Below are positions 11,983 to 23,900 of a stretch of 64,000 nt of DNA, piece by piece. The notes beneath the pieces were generated by a model. It was not told the DNA's origin and searched no databases. It saw nothing but the letters and a program-made list of their open reading frames with translations. Source of the DNA: Pelecanus crispus (taxonomy: Eukaryota > Chordata > Aves > Pelecaniformes > Pelecanidae). The position numbers and the translations under genes were made by a program. The DNA lies in assembly GCF_030463565.1 (NCBI RefSeq), contig NC_134676.1:29699228-29763227 (forward strand), read 5' to 3'. Every line of letters begins with the position of its first letter. Position 1 is the stretch's first letter.

Positions 11983-12483
11983 TCAGCTACCCAACCAGTT
12001 TTTTACCCAGTGAAGACTACGCCCATCCAAGCCATGAGCTGCCAGCTTCCCAAGGAGAATGCTATGGGAGACGGTGTCAAAGGCTTTGCTGAAGTCCAGG
12101 TAAATGACATCCACAGCCTTTCCTTCATCCACCAGGCAGGTCACCAGGTCATAGAAGGAGATCAGGTTGGTCAAGCAGGACCTGCCTTTCATGAACCCAT
12201 GTTGGCTGGGCCCTATCCCCTGGTTGACCTGCACATGCCTGTTTAGCGCACTCAAGATGCACTGCTCCATAACTTTTCCCAGCACCGAGATCAGGCTGAC
12301 AGGCCTGTAGTTCCCTGGGTCCTCCTTCCGGCCCTTCTTGTAGGTGGGCATCACACTGGCAAGCCTCTGGTCATCAGGGACCTCCCTTGTTAACCAGGGC
12401 TGGTGATGGATGATGGAAAGTGGCTTGGCGAGCTCCTCTGCCAGCTCCCTTAATACTCTCGGGTGGATCCCATCCGGCCCCAT
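11983..12483 (-). pseudogene. CR1 reverse transcriptase N-terminal half, degenerate
   Basis: This open frame covers the reverse transcriptase fingers and motif A of the same element. It runs from MGPDGIHPRVLRELAEELAK through [17 protein letters not shown] and GFMKGRSCLTNL to YLDFSKAFDTVSHSILLG, ending in NWLGS and a stop. The downstream half continues at 11970 in the same element. No function is expected. Confidence 0.88.
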
Positions 12484-12942
12484 AGACTTGTGGGCACCTA
12501 GGTGGCGTAGCAGGTCATTAACTGCTTCCCCCTGGACTATGGGGGCTCCATTCTGCTCCCCATCCCTGTCTTCCAGCTCAGGGGGCTGAATACCCTGTGG
12601 CTAACTGGTCTGGCTATTAAAGACAGAGGCAAAGAAGGCATTAAGTACGTCAGCCTTTTCCTCATCCTTGGTGACAATGTTCCCCCTCACATTCAGCAAA
12701 GGATGGAGATTCTCCTTGGCTCTCTTTTTGTTGTTGTCGTACTTTTAAAAACATTTTTTATTATCTTTTACAACGGTGGCCAGATTGAGTTCTAGCTGGG
12801 CTTTTGCTTTTCTAATTTCCTCTCTACATGACCTATCAAGATCCCTGTACTCTTCCTGAGTTGCTTGCCCCTTCTTCCAAAGGTGGCAAACTCTCCTTTT
12901 TCCCCTGAGTCTCAGCAAAAGCTCCCTGTTCATCCAGATCAG

Positions 12943-13421
12943 TCATCTTCCCTGCCAGTTGGTCTTATGGCACATGGGGACAGCCTGCTCCTGCACCCTT
13001 AAGACTTCCTTCTTGAAGAAGGCCCAGGCTTCCTGGACCCTTTTGCCTTTCAGGACTGCCTCCCAAGGGACTTTCCCAGCCAGGGTCCTGAACAGGCCAA
13101 AGTCTGCCCTCTGGTAGTCCATGGTAACAGTTTTGTTGCCCCTCCTCCTTACATCACCAAGAATCGAAAACTCTATCACATCAGGGTCACTAAGCCCAAG
13201 ACAGCCTCCAACCATGACATCTCCCACAAGTTCGTCTGTGTTTGTAAACAGCAAGTCAAGTGAGGCACCTCCCCTGGTAGGCTCACTTGCCAACTGTGCA
13301 GGAAGTTATCTTCCACACACTCTAGGAACTTCCTAGACTGTTGCCTCTCTGCTGTGTTGTATTTCCAGCAGATGTCCGGCAAGGTGAAGTCCCCCACGAG
13401 AACAAGGGCTAGCGATTGCAA
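12943..13421 (-). pseudogene. CR1 endonuclease C-terminal remnant
   Basis: Two overlapping frames together encode the end of the CR1 apurinic-type endonuclease and the start of the linker. One carries LVGDFTLPDICWKYNTAE and FLECVEDNFL. The other, after a frameshift, carries SEPTRGGASLDLLFTNTDEL, GGCLGLSDPDVIEFSI and the RADFGLFRTLAGKVPWEAVL linker. The SDP-like segment is where the domain normally has a Ser-Asp-His catalytic end (SDH); here the His is replaced by Pro, another inactivating change. Confidence 0.8.
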
Positions 13422-13460
13422 GACTTCTGCCAGCCGCTTATAGAATGCTTCATCTATCTT

Positions 13461-13879
13461 TGGACAACTCTAGTATGTGATCTTCAAAATATGTTACAGC
13501 CTCATTACTAGGGAGATCATTATCGTAACTGAAGTTAGCAGCATGTTTTGTAATGTTTGTAGCCATAATCCATCAAAGTTATTCCACAATTTCACTGCAG
13601 TCTGACAGAGGTACGATCCTCCAACATTTCTGTGAAGATTTCATAGGACACTTAGACTGGAATCTATTCCAAGGCTGAAACTACAAGCACCAATAAGTTA
13701 TCAGATTTTTTTTCCACACAGACTGCTGACCAGATAAATGAGTTCTACATGACTATGGAGCTCAAGCAACCAGCAAACTGACTATAGGCATCAGATTCCT
13801 ATTTCTTTGAAGCTAAATAAAATAAATTCTAAAAAAGGCAAAAAAGTAGAATAAAACAGTCAATATCTCAGGAACTTAC
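13461..13879. other. Intronic flank between CR1 and TNPO1 exon B
   Basis: About 420 bp of AT-rich sequence without a recognisable feature apart from the exon B splice donor at its right edge (minus-strand GTAAGTT). Confidence 0.7.
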
Positions 13880-13955
13880 CTTCAGACTTCAACTTTGTAA
13901 GAACAAAAATCAGGTAGTTGTTGAAATCTGGATACTGATTGAGTTGTTCTAGTTT
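13880..13955 (-). CDS. TNPO1: TNPO1 coding exon B (transportin-1, HEAT repeat 1 region)
   Basis: Transportin-1 (karyopherin beta-2) carries PY-NLS cargoes such as hnRNP A1 and FUS into the nucleus and is unloaded by RanGTP. On the minus strand a TTTTTCTCTGCAG acceptor is followed by 25 codons reading [19 protein letters not shown] then TKLKSE. This matches TNPO1; the paralogue TNPO2 has KLKQLNQFPDFNN and TRLKSE. The exon ends GAAG|GTAAGTT, a strong donor, leaving phase 1. The 76-bp exon encodes part of the first HEAT repeat, in the N-terminal arch that binds Ran. Exon A ends in phase 0 at ...RAVQQ, so the two join in frame to give RAVQQ-KLEQL. No stop or frameshift is present. The next exon was not found to the left. 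Confidence 0.95.
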
Positions 13956-16900
13956 CTGCAGAGAAAAACTGTTAAGGAAAGTTGAATCTTCACACACAGC
14001 ATTTCTAGCTGTCTGGATACAAAGATTATTAAATGAGTTATGTACTGCTGCGTCACTTCAACCAGCTGTGACTACAAGCTCACAATATGCAGAGTATGAA
14101 CAATCTAAAACCAGTTTTTGTAATTTTCTTACTGAAGCAACACCTTTTAGTATGGTGAAAACTGAAAAAGAAAAAAAATCCAGGGACAGACACAGAAATT
14201 AATAGATCCTTAAAAATATTTGTAAAGCCACTAAAAAAAGCTTCCTCTGTACATTTTTGGATTTCAATATTTACACTTAGAAACCCACCAAACTTAAAGA
14301 ATCCACTGAGACAGAATCCCATAATACATCTTCTTTTCCCCCTCCACAATAAATAAAAGTGTTTCAGCATTAAAATACAACAGCCATGATTTTGATAAAC
14401 TACTCATTTTAATATTAGACATATACTTCTTTATGATGCAAACTAGCCACAGCCTGAGCTTTCAGCAATAAGAATGTGTTTAATTGTAAATGCACAGATA
14501 GTTGTACCAAGAAGTTCATGCTTAGCCATAGTCTCATTAAAAAAAAAAAAAAAGAAACAAACCAAAAAAACCCCCACAAAACCCCCCCAAACAACAAAAT
14601 GATCTTTAACTGCAGGAAGAATGATTATGTTTCTGAACAGCTGTGAAAGTATGTAGTTGCTTTTCCTAAAATTTGTCATTAATTCTGCCTCAGATTTCCC
14701 AGTCTTCTGCCACTGCTTGGCTAAAACAGTGATCTAGCATTCTCCTTGTATCCTGTTCTCATACCCTGGTATTAACAGGTATTCTGCTCAGCAATAATAT
14801 TTTAAGTCAGTGTAGTGTCACCTCTAAGCTACTAAACCTACTAACTATCATCAGTGTGGCAAACAATCAACACATTTTACAAAAAAATTATTTTTAGAAG
14901 ATTTTTTTCTCCATAGGCATTTACTTCACTTGCTAGTAAATTACTAGCTAATTCTCTAAACAAAGTAGCAAAAACTTAGCCAAATACATGTATGTTAAGA
15001 CTTGATGGCCCAGTAAATCCCTTCCCATTCTAAAGGATCCATTTCCTTCCAAAGACCAACAGCCAGTCTCTCAATCACAAACCTAAGAAACTTCATTTTT
15101 AGATATTTAAGCTGTTTGCATCAAGTAGTAGTTTTGCTAGAGAAGCCTGCCCTCTTTCCACTTAATAAAGGAGTGAAGCATACTTAAAACAGCCACAAGC
15201 TCCTTTGCTGTGAAACACACAGGAGATGAAATGTAAGGAGGATAGTCAGGGCAAGTGAAAATAGTATAGAACACTCTACATGGCCCCTAGAAATGAAAAA
15301 ACACTTTTAGAGACTGTTGTCAAAGGTGCCAAGCCAACGAGCTCTTTCAGGAACAGCCAAGAATTAGGGTAGCATGTTTTGAAATATTTTTCTTCTTTTC
15401 CAAGCTTCAGAAACATAATTACCAAAAAAGTCAGTTGAATGTTACTAAAAATGGTGAATTCCAATGGATCAAGTAGGAAGCAGCAGCACCAGTTGAGCAG
15501 AAAGAACCAAAAGAGCAGTATTTAATGAAACTTAGCGTGAAAACACTTAATTGGTCTAGGCATCAAAGAATAGCTTATAGGCCATATTTTCTTAACAACT
15601 TCTTCACTCATTTTAACTTCTTTTTTACTCCAACAAACATCTAATACCTTCATTTGAAAAAAATATCTGAAGCCTTACCAATTCATAACTTTGTTAACAA
15701 AGGGTTTTGGCCAACCTATACTCCCCACTTTGTTATATTTGAGTTCTAAGCACCCAAATGGGCCAAAACAGTGTGATAAACAAAGAGCATAACGGAATCA
15801 ACACACTGATCATCTTACAAAAAATTACGGACTGAGAGTACTTTAAATTTGAAACCATTAATCACCACCTTGCTTGGACGTGCTACTAAGTATCATTCTA
15901 CAATAAAGCAGCGATCACAAATTTTTCGTGGAAACAATCTCAAAAGATGTTTTTTATATTTTTTTTTTTTTTTTTTAAATTATAGGACATGGACTGTCAA
16001 GTTGTATTAGAACATTTTCCCAAACTGATGTCTAATACAATGGTAAAAATGTGCCACTTCTCTAACACTTACAGGCCAACATATGAGGACCTCCTTGAAA
16101 GCACAGGCATCTCAGCACAGCAGGGAGTTACCACCACCATTTAAAAAAAAATTCATACCTCAGTTAACAGCACTTTTGTTCAGTCAATTTCTACTCATCT
16201 TCAAGACAGACAGCATCACCTATATTGCCCATCCCACGCATACACTGCTATGTTTCAGTAAACAAACCAGATGCTATTAAGTTATTTGAAGCAGAGCTTT
16301 AAAAAGTAATTTTACATTAAAGCTACACTATAAACACTTTTGTATTTTAAATACTAAGGAGCAGCAGTTTAAGTTTGGGACATTATCAGAGTGCTTTACT
16401 TAGGTAGACACTGCTGTTCAGGATTTTTCAAAGGAAATAATAGGATCTTAAAAATCTGAAATACAGCTGCAAGAACAAGATGATTCAGATGAAAACTACC
16501 TTCACCTTTCAGATAAGAGCAGAAGCCTTCCTAAGCTTGAGATGCGGATCTGTTATGAAAGCCTAGAAGTGCAGCAGATTTGACTTCAAGCTAAACTCTT
16601 AAAATTAGGTAAATACATATCTATGCACACAAACATATATATGTTCTTACCTACTTAAATAAGTCTTGTTGCTTTCTGTGAAGACCTTCAAGCAAATGCC
16701 TTAAATAAAAAAAGGATCAAAATGATAAACTCATATCCTTCATAGAATTTGAGGACTTTCATATATGTTAAAGCACTTACACAGCTAGCTCAAGGAGCAG
16801 GAGACAGCAGATGAGGGCTTTATTTTTCAAGACCTTCGCTTCTATTAGTCTTAATTTAAAATTTTATTCTCTCAATCTTTGTTCCTTCAAACCTTGCTAT

Positions 16901-17763
16901 TTCATCACTTCTACAATCAAGAGAGACTTAGGGAGCTAAAAACCCCACCAATCCACAACACCAACACCAAATGCACTGCAAAGCGGCACAAGAAGCCACA
17001 CACAGCAGATTTTCCCCTTCCCGTGAATTTTAACGAGCATAACGAGCAGCATTTCAGGCTCAGCCTTCTAGGCAAGCAGAAACGTCCTCACAACGCAGCA
17101 AAATGCGCAGTGTCAGAGCCAGCAGGCCAACGAGGCCATGCAGGCAGCGGCTCCGCCAGCGGCACTCCCCGCACCAGCTACGGCTCGTAGCTCGAATCCC
17201 AGCGCCGGATTACCTCACCAGGCCCCTGCTCGCTCCCGCTTTGCCGCAGGGGCGACGGGTACCCCGCGCCCGCCGCCCGCCACCCCCGGCCCCCCTCGAC
17301 GGATCCACGGCGAGGGCCGCGCTCCCGCCCCGGCTGAGCGCTAGCGGCGGCCCAGCGCGGGGGAACCCGGGAAAGCGGCAGATAGCGGCGGAGCCGCGCC
17401 AGAGCCTGGGCTTTAAAAAGAAAAGGGGGGGGGGGGGGAAGCAAAGAACCCAGCCCTTGGCTCCGGGCTCGCAACAGGTGCCCGGGCCCCCGCCGGGGCA
17501 AGGCGGCCCCGCGGCCCAGAGGCCGCCACGGCGGTTCAAACGCCGCGCCACGGCCGCCCGCTCCGGCGGAGGCTCGGCCCACCGCGCTGCGGCGGCTTCC
17601 CGGGCAGGCCCGGCCGCCGCCGCCTGCCGCAGCGCCGGCCTGCAGCCGCGCAGGCCGCGCTCCCCCCGCCCGCCGCCCCCGGCCCTCCCCGGTGCCCGCC
17701 CGGGCCGCCGCGGCCCGGCCCGGCCCTGCCCCGCTCCGCTCCGCGGGCCTCGGCCAAGGATAC
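13956..17763 (-). other. TNPO1 intron between coding exons A and B
   Basis: A 3.8-kb intron defined by GTATCC at its 5' end (minus strand) and TTTTTCTCTGCAG at its 3' end. It holds A-rich and T-rich runs (14538-14580 and 15958-15976) but no recognised transposon or RNA gene. Its 5' end is GC-rich because it overlaps the proximal CpG island. Confidence 0.85.
17425..17438 (+). repeat. Poly-G run (14 nt)
   Basis: Uninterrupted G run within the proximal CpG island, in the intron just downstream of exon A (minus strand). A typical site for length polymorphism or sequencing error. Confidence 0.9.
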
Positions 17764-17877
17764 TTGTTGCACGGCTCTCTGCGTGGTGGTGTCCGGGGAC
17801 TGGGACTCCTTGAGCAGCTGCAGGATCTGCTGGAGCCCCTGCTCGTCAGGCTTCCACTCATACTCCATCTTGGTTTG
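17764..17877 (-). CDS. TNPO1: TNPO1 coding exon A (N-terminus of transportin-1)
   Basis: On the minus strand a TTGTCTGGTGTTTTCCAG acceptor is followed by CAAACCAAG, then ATG at 17868-17866 and 35 codons starting [19 protein letters not shown] and ending TTTQRAVQQ before donor GTATCC. This matches the vertebrate TNPO1 N-terminus; TNPO2 starts MDWQPDEQ and differs at several later positions. The Met context is good (A at -3, G at +4). From memory, a longer human isoform reads MVWDRQTK before MEYEWK. The codons Gln-Thr-Lys are present here directly upstream of the ATG and downstream of the acceptor. So this exon can serve as the start exon of a short form or as exon 2 of a long form. It encodes the first helix of HEAT repeat 1. 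No disruption is seen. Confidence 0.96.
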
Positions 17878-17950
17878 CTGGAAAACACCAGACAACAAGC
17901 GGCCGCGCTTAGCGGCGCGGCAAGGCCCAGGCCGGGGTAGGCGGGAGGGC

Positions 17951-18008
17951 GGAAAAGAAGGCCAGAAAGGAAGGAAGGAAGGCCGGAGGGAGGGAAGGAA
18001 GAAAGGAG
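17951..18008 (+). repeat. GGAAG-rich purine tract
   Basis: Degenerate (GGAA)n/(AGGG)n simple repeat upstream of TNPO1 exon A; pyrimidine-rich (CTTCC) on the gene's sense strand. Confidence 0.85.
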
Positions 18009-18163
18009 GGGGCACCGCGGCGCCCGGCCCGCCCCGGTTCTCGTCCCCGCAAGCGCGCACCCCACCGCGCCCCGCGCCAACCGCCCGGCCCCGCTGCCGG
18101 ACAGACGGACGGGCGACACCGACCTGCTCCCGCCGCCGCCGCCCGCAGTGCTCCGCGCCGACC

Positions 18164-18170
18164 TGAGTCA
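18164..18170 (+). promoter_or_regulatory. AP-1 (TRE) consensus site
   Basis: TGAGTCA, the exact palindromic AP-1 site, lies in the proximal CpG island about 295 bp upstream of the exon A ATG. A 7-bp match is only suggestive, but it is exact and promoter-located. Confidence 0.4.
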
Positions 18171-18798
18171 CGGCGAATTCGCAATCTGGCCCTTAGAGCC
18201 GTCTCGCCTCCTCCTGCGTCCTAGCGTCGGGCAACGCCTCCCCCAGCCCAGGCCGCTTCGGACCCGCCGGCGCCGCCGTTGGTCTTTCCCCGGTGCGTCC
18301 CACACCGTCAGGAGCCTGGGGGCGAGAAAACGCGGGCCCCTCAATCCCGGCCCTGGGGAGCGGGGCGCATCCGCCTCAGCCACCCACCCGAGAACAGAGA
18401 GCAACCTCCAGCAGCCGCCACAGGCGAGGGGCGGAGGGGCGAAGCGGCGCCCCGGCCCCGGCCCGGCCCCCGGGGACAGCTGCGGCCGCGCACCCGCAGC
18501 GCCTGGCAGCCGGCGGGGAGGCTGCGCCCACGGAGGAAAAGCGGGGCTGCGAAAGCAGAGCCAGGAGTCAGGGACCCGCGGTACCGCCTTGCTGTACTTC
18601 TACGTGATTTGGTTGAGCGCTGAGCTGATCTCAGAAGTTCTCAATTCCACGTGTAAAGAGGGAATAGGACCAACTACGCAAGAAGGGGGGGGACACAAGA
18701 CAACTCGAAAGAAACTGCTTTTGAATACCTAGTGGATCTTGCCCTTAGCCTCAAAATGTATCACGGGAGATCTCAGGTCAAAATTAGCAATTTAGATA

Positions 18799-18853
18799 CA
18801 TGTATACACATGTGTGTATATATATATAAAAATATATATATGCATTACATATG
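18799..18853. repeat. TA/CA-rich microsatellite tract
   Basis: Alternating ACATGTGTGTATATATATAT-type sequence, then ATATATATGC. A simple low-complexity repeat just outside the proximal CpG island. Confidence 0.8.
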
Positions 18854-20949
18854 TTTTTTACCTATATAGCTATTTTTTATGTTACATGTATGATAATGGG
18901 CAAAGTAAGAACACATGCTGCTTAAAACTGGTCTAAAATATGAAAATGAAAACCAGTAATTCCTTGGCTTTTTACAATCTTACTTTTAGTCACTGTGTTT
19001 GTAAGCATCTCGCCTGACTACAGGAAAACTAATTTCACTTTCTGCTGCTTTTGCTGCAGATGTGCCACACATCACAGACTTAACTGTTCAGAGGCATTGA
19101 GGACAAAGATCATTAGGGATTCCTGATGGCGCATCCCAGGTAATTTGCTGTGTGGCTTTTGATCTCACCCCGCCAACACTGACAGTCAGCTCTCCAGTCT
19201 CAGGTGCTAAGAAGTGTCCTGAGCCAACTTTACTTCTATTACCTATGAGCCACTGTTCTTGAAGGAGACAAAATTAGTACTGCATAGTCTCCAGCAAAAC
19301 AGCAAAAAGAACCATCACAGGCAACAACACAGGCAGTGTACTTATACATATCTGTATAATGAGGACAGTGAAAGAGAGTACTTGATGAATCAGGAAAGCA
19401 TGCACACTGGAGTAAGAAGCAGAAAACGGCTACATAGCAGAGAAGCATGCAGCACACCACACAAAAGAACAAAACCAATGGAGAGGACAAAAACAGCTTG
19501 TCACAAAAGGCAAGAAATGGGACATGTTTCTTAAGCTCTTCTACTTAAGCAATTGCCATAGTTATCACAGCATTGTTGGGGAGACAGACTACTAAAGCAG
19601 CGCACCTCTTGAGAGCTTATCATACTGAAATGTCTACCAGATGGAGTCAGTAAGGTAGGTGCATACAGGTGTGCCACCAGTTCCTAGGAAAAGGTGGGCA
19701 CAAGGTTTATACAAGATTTTTGTGACAAGGGTGAATCTTCACTGGTTTCCTTCTAGTACAGAGAAGTGTCAGAACAAAGGATGTGGACCCAGGCCATTAA
19801 AACCGATGTTCATGGCTCACACCATATGGGCAGAAGAGCTCTCCATAGTAATGTTTGCACAGCTGGAGCAGATGAAAGCTGAGGTCCAACAAATTAAGGA
19901 AGTGCTACTTTGGGCCTCATTCCCCTAACTGCTGCCTTACCTGGAAGGCTGTAGAAACTTGATTATCTTTGAGACTTCTGGCCCACTGTAAAGTTTGTTT
20001 GAAATTGATTAGAGCTTCAGAAGTTACTATTCAGAAATTATGACACAAGGATTACATTTGTCTAATTTTATCAAGAAACCAAGTCTGCTAGACAAAAATA
20101 ACATTAAATATGCGAAATGAGGGAAGAGACCAGAAAGGAAGATTGAGAGCAGAACAGGAAAAAGCAGGAAGAGAAGCAGGCCATGGATCCATAACTAAGG
20201 AAAACACAGGTTTCCTTTTCCTGAATGTGACCAGAATTAAATCCTGGTAAGATCCTTCTGCAGTGGAAAGTAGAGAAAAAAGCCTACAAATTGGAGTATG
20301 AATGGGAGCCTCTACAATTAGTGGGGACATCTAAACGCTTTAGATGATCATCCTCCAGGAGGGGTTCCTCCATAGGTTCCATACAGAACCCTTTGCCATT
20401 GGGAACTATCAGCATATACAGAAATCAAAGCTTCAACTTGCTGGATACTTTCTCTTCTTGATCATCACCTTTACGTTATTCTTACCTATCTCTAATCCTT
20501 TACATTCTGTAAGGAAGCCGGAGAAGGGAAAATAATTTAACTGAGTCAAGAAAAAAACCTTCAGATTGAAAGCAAAGAACATTATAGAAAAAATGAGAAG
20601 TTTATTTCTTTCTGTATCCTTTGCCTCTTTGTTTTCTACTGCCTGTTTCCTTCAAGCAAGAATCTTCTTGTGTATAAAGGAATTCACAATCAATGTTAAA
20701 CGAAGCACCAGGCAGAGGCATGAAAGCTACCATTCAAAACATAAGATGGCCTGGTTCATCCCACTCAGTCAGCAGAATGCACCAGAAATAAATTTGAAAC
20801 ACTTCACCTATATATGTTAAGAAGACAAAGTTCATGAAGACAGGAGCCTTGCACAAATGCTGAGGCTAATCTTTGATTTCTCTATTATGCAAGATTCAGA
20901 TGTCATGCACTAGCCAGAATCCACTGGTATCACAACAATGTGTAATATT

Positions 20950-20974
20950 AAAACAAACAAACAAACAAACAAAA
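20950..20974 (+). repeat. (AAAC)n microsatellite
   Basis: About five to six uninterrupted AAAC/CAAA units followed by A and C runs. Confidence 0.9.
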
Positions 20975-23900
20975 AACCCCACCAAACACTAATCTATATC
21001 TTTAATTCATTTCTCTCTCCACAAACCTTGCCATGTTCTACTCGAGCATCCACAAAAAGCCCAGAAGTAAATGTTTTATCTTTGGTTTTGTTGCCAATAT
21101 TTTCTTCCCTTTCTCTCTCAGAATGTCCCATTAGATCAGGCTGAAATGGCACGTAGCTGGCATTTGTCATACAAGGAAACAAAAGGAATGGCTACAATAT
21201 GTAGCACTGCTAACTCATTCAAAATCCAGTAGCTAAGGTAATAGCTCTGAATGCATGAGGCAGGCTTCAATTCTTGCTTCTTCCTAGGGTGATTAGTCCA
21301 ATTTCTTTTCTGGAAAGTGTCCTTACCATCACATTAGGGTGTACTTGGTGCTAGGTCTTTTAATCTCTCTTGTTGCTTTCCATTCTGTTATAAGCAGATA
21401 TTAACAGGAACTTGGATTAGGAACTGTTTTCTAATCAGCAACCTGTATAACAATTGACAGTTAATACTTAAGAGACAAATGTAGACAGCACAAATAGGAG
21501 ATTCATAACAAAATATCCTCCCCACCCCTCCAGTAGTCTCAGTGCACTGAAAAGAGAAAGGGGATACTGGTGCAAATCCCTCCTGACAACCATCCAGAAG
21601 AGAGATCTGCACTACTAGGAAGATGTACCATCCCTCAAATGCCATAGCCTCCAAGCTGTACCTTTGGGAAGTAAAACTACTCGCTGCTAGCGGTTTTGAA
21701 ATGAGTTTCAAATAATTATTCTCTAATCAAAATCAATTCTCAAATTTGTCCTAATTTCAGAATTGTTTCAGCCACTCTACCATTTAGAATTTTTTTGCCA
21801 GTCTTTAGTTTTATTACATTGGTAATATGGGATTTCTTTTTTTTTTTTTGAGAGAATTCTAATGAGCTACCTTCTCGTCACAAAATTCAGGTACTTCTAC
21901 CTGTAAAATTGGTATTTAATAATGGGAATCAGTCATTCAATCCATTGCTAAAACCCAGGCTTCCAAGTTTCTATGCAGACTGCTTATAGTCCCTCCCTGT
22001 ACCTCTGTGTATAGAAGGTTTGTAAGCACAGAGGAAGTAACTGATATTCCACAATAGCTTTCTGTATGAACCCTCTTATTTCAGGCTAAGAGTGATGTGG
22101 ATTAAGCTAAGCAGAAAAAAACCCTCTCATAACACAGAATAAATGTGTCTATGAGAAGGAGCTCATGCAGAATAGCTACTGCTATATCACTTTGCAATGC
22201 CTTCTGCCTGGAGACATGCCCTAAGCTTTCACTTAAAAAAGTACTGGTAGTCCTCACATCCAGCATATCAAAGGAGAATCCATTCTAAAACATTTAGTGA
22301 ACTCTTCTGACTTCAGCCATATGATACAAGATTAATATTTATTACACAATGATTTATCTGAATAGTCTTTAGAAGAAGATAGTTTGACCCTGTGAAGCAC
22401 TGGAGAGGTTACTGAGGACACTGATGGAAAGACAGTCTGAAAAGAATTTTTCCATGACCGAAATGTCTATGAAATTATTTTTCTCCTTTTACAGAACTGA
22501 CTGGTTATTATGATAGGAGGATTGTTTTAAACAGAAGTCTGAGGAAACTTTAGAAACATATTTTTAGGATGGGATCTCAACATTACTTTGTATTTGTGGT
22601 GAGTCCTATGAAACCGATGAGCCAGAAGAGGCGGCAAACTCACTCTTTCTGGCTAATGCAACAGTAACTAATTTCACTGTTGCAAGTGTAATTCTGTTGA
22701 ACACAAGACTTCATGGTAAGGTTTGCACAAATGGTATTAAGTTCCCATATGCAGGAGTGGAATCTCTTTCCGGTAACTGCGGACACAAAAAACATTTTTT
22801 AAAAGTTCTTCGATGTCAGAGGATGACAAAATGCTGACTAAGATAGTACCAACGGGAAATCCACCTAACAGAAGGTAACACAAATCCAACATGATCCAAT
22901 GTACAATGGTAAGCCCTGGACTAAAGGAAAAAGTTTTGTGGAACGTACCAAACTAAGAATTTGCTTCATTGGTAGGTTTAAGATTATCTTAAAAAAAGAA
23001 CCTTTTTTTTTTCTTCTATCTATGGATAGAACTTCTTCTATCTGTAAGGAGCAATCTGATAGCAACATTCAAAGCAGCAAAGGTATGGGCTTCTAGATAA
23101 TATAATTTCAGATCTGGGTACAGTTAATTGACCTTAATTTCCTACTGTCATTCATTCCCTGTGGCTGGTAGGTCTAGAAGTAGAATAAGAAGCTGAAGAA
23201 ACTAAGAGAAATGTTAGCCTCCTACCCTCTTGAGACAATTCTAGCTGTAATTGGTTTTGTCTTACGTTGCGTATCATACTAGAAAAAGTGTATTGATCCC
23301 ATAGTACGACACCTCATAATGAAGCTGAACTCAAATTTCCTGGAACAGTGGACATTTCAATATTGGAGGCAAATAAATCTGTAATGTGATTTGCTCTCCA
23401 TGGAATATCAGCTTGATGATGGACTTTTTCAGACAGTACGGACGGTTATGATAATGTACTTGCTCGGGAAGTCTCGTACACTGTTGCCTGTGAGAAAGGG
23501 AGAGCTGTTCTGGCTCCTCATTGTTGTGGCATCACTGTCCACAATTTTATGGTTTCTTTTCCCAAAGGTGAATAGCAGAATTTCTTTTTGCAAGTAATGT
23601 CTGTAAAAGCCTGCACTGCGGAATCCCATTGAGCAGATGAAACAGTACACATGATAACCTGACAGCCTGTAATTCCACTCTTCCAACAGAAGTATGTTCC
23701 TTCTTTATTTAATGAATACCTCTGCTCCTCATGCATCCAACGAGCATAGAGGAAAGAGTACAGCAATATAGTTTCCATGTATAAAAAGGTGCAAAACCAC
23801 CACATCCTTGCAAATAAAATGGATGACAGGCCACAGCATGCACTAACATTTGATGTTTTGTAGAACAATTAATTAAGACTTAATGCAAGCAAGTTTAAAA

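Larger units (their letters stand above)
10963..13460 (-). mobile_element. CR1 LINE, 5'-truncated in the endonuclease, about 2.5 kb
   Basis: This is the longest CR1 here and runs in the TNPO1 sense direction. Reading 13460 to 10963 it begins late in the endonuclease (DEAFYKRLAEV, then LVGDFTLPDICWKYNTAE and GGASLDLLFTNTDELVGDV). It continues through the linker (RKAKAQLELN), then the reverse transcriptase, C-terminal domain and a diverged 3' UTR. Motif A is LDFSKAFDTVSH and motif B is [10 protein letters not shown], both near consensus. Motif C reads STDDTKL rather than FADDTKL. Stops and frameshifts near 11975, 12500-12740 and 12935 split the frame. The 3' end (AGGAATCATTAAGACTGG) is more diverged than in the other copies, suggesting an older insertion or another subfamily. 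Confidence 0.95.
17130..18590. promoter_or_regulatory. Proximal CpG island of TNPO1
   Basis: An abrupt GC- and CpG-rich block in an AT-rich background, spanning coding exon A and upstream sequence on the minus strand. It contains a TGAGTCA AP-1 site (18164-18170), a GGAAG-rich tract (17951-18008) and a run of 14 G (17425-17438). A non-coding first exon probably starts here in minus orientation and splices to the acceptor at 17878. A donor-like CAG|GTCGGT lies at 18124/18123, but it is weak and I cannot fix the transcription start. Large open frames inside the island are composition artefacts. Confidence 0.85.

Noticed and set aside
11125-12246. 373-codon plus-strand frame opposite the minus-strand CR1
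   Set aside because: Antisense shadow of CR1 ORF2; the Pro/Leu/Gln-rich content mirrors the real minus-strand frame.
18297-18308. Minus-strand ACG-GTG-TGG-GAC resembling the human Met-Val-Trp-Asp start
   Set aside because: The first codon is ACG, not ATG, and no GT donor follows at a usable position. The distal island candidate has both an ATG and a donor.
18648-18653. CACGTG E-box at the edge of the proximal CpG island
   Set aside because: A six-base palindrome is expected by chance several times in 64 kb; no second site or conserved context.
17103-18732. Long open frames on both strands over the proximal CpG island (up to 313 codons)
   Set aside because: They follow from very high GC with few stop codons, overlap each other in several frames, and are Pro/Arg/Ala/Gly-rich with no domain. 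Only the exon A segment matches a protein.
19659-19928. Plus-strand frame ending in a coiled-coil-like stretch (LEQMKAEVQQIKEVLLW)
   Set aside because: Short, without a recognised family; the helical-looking segment can arise by chance.
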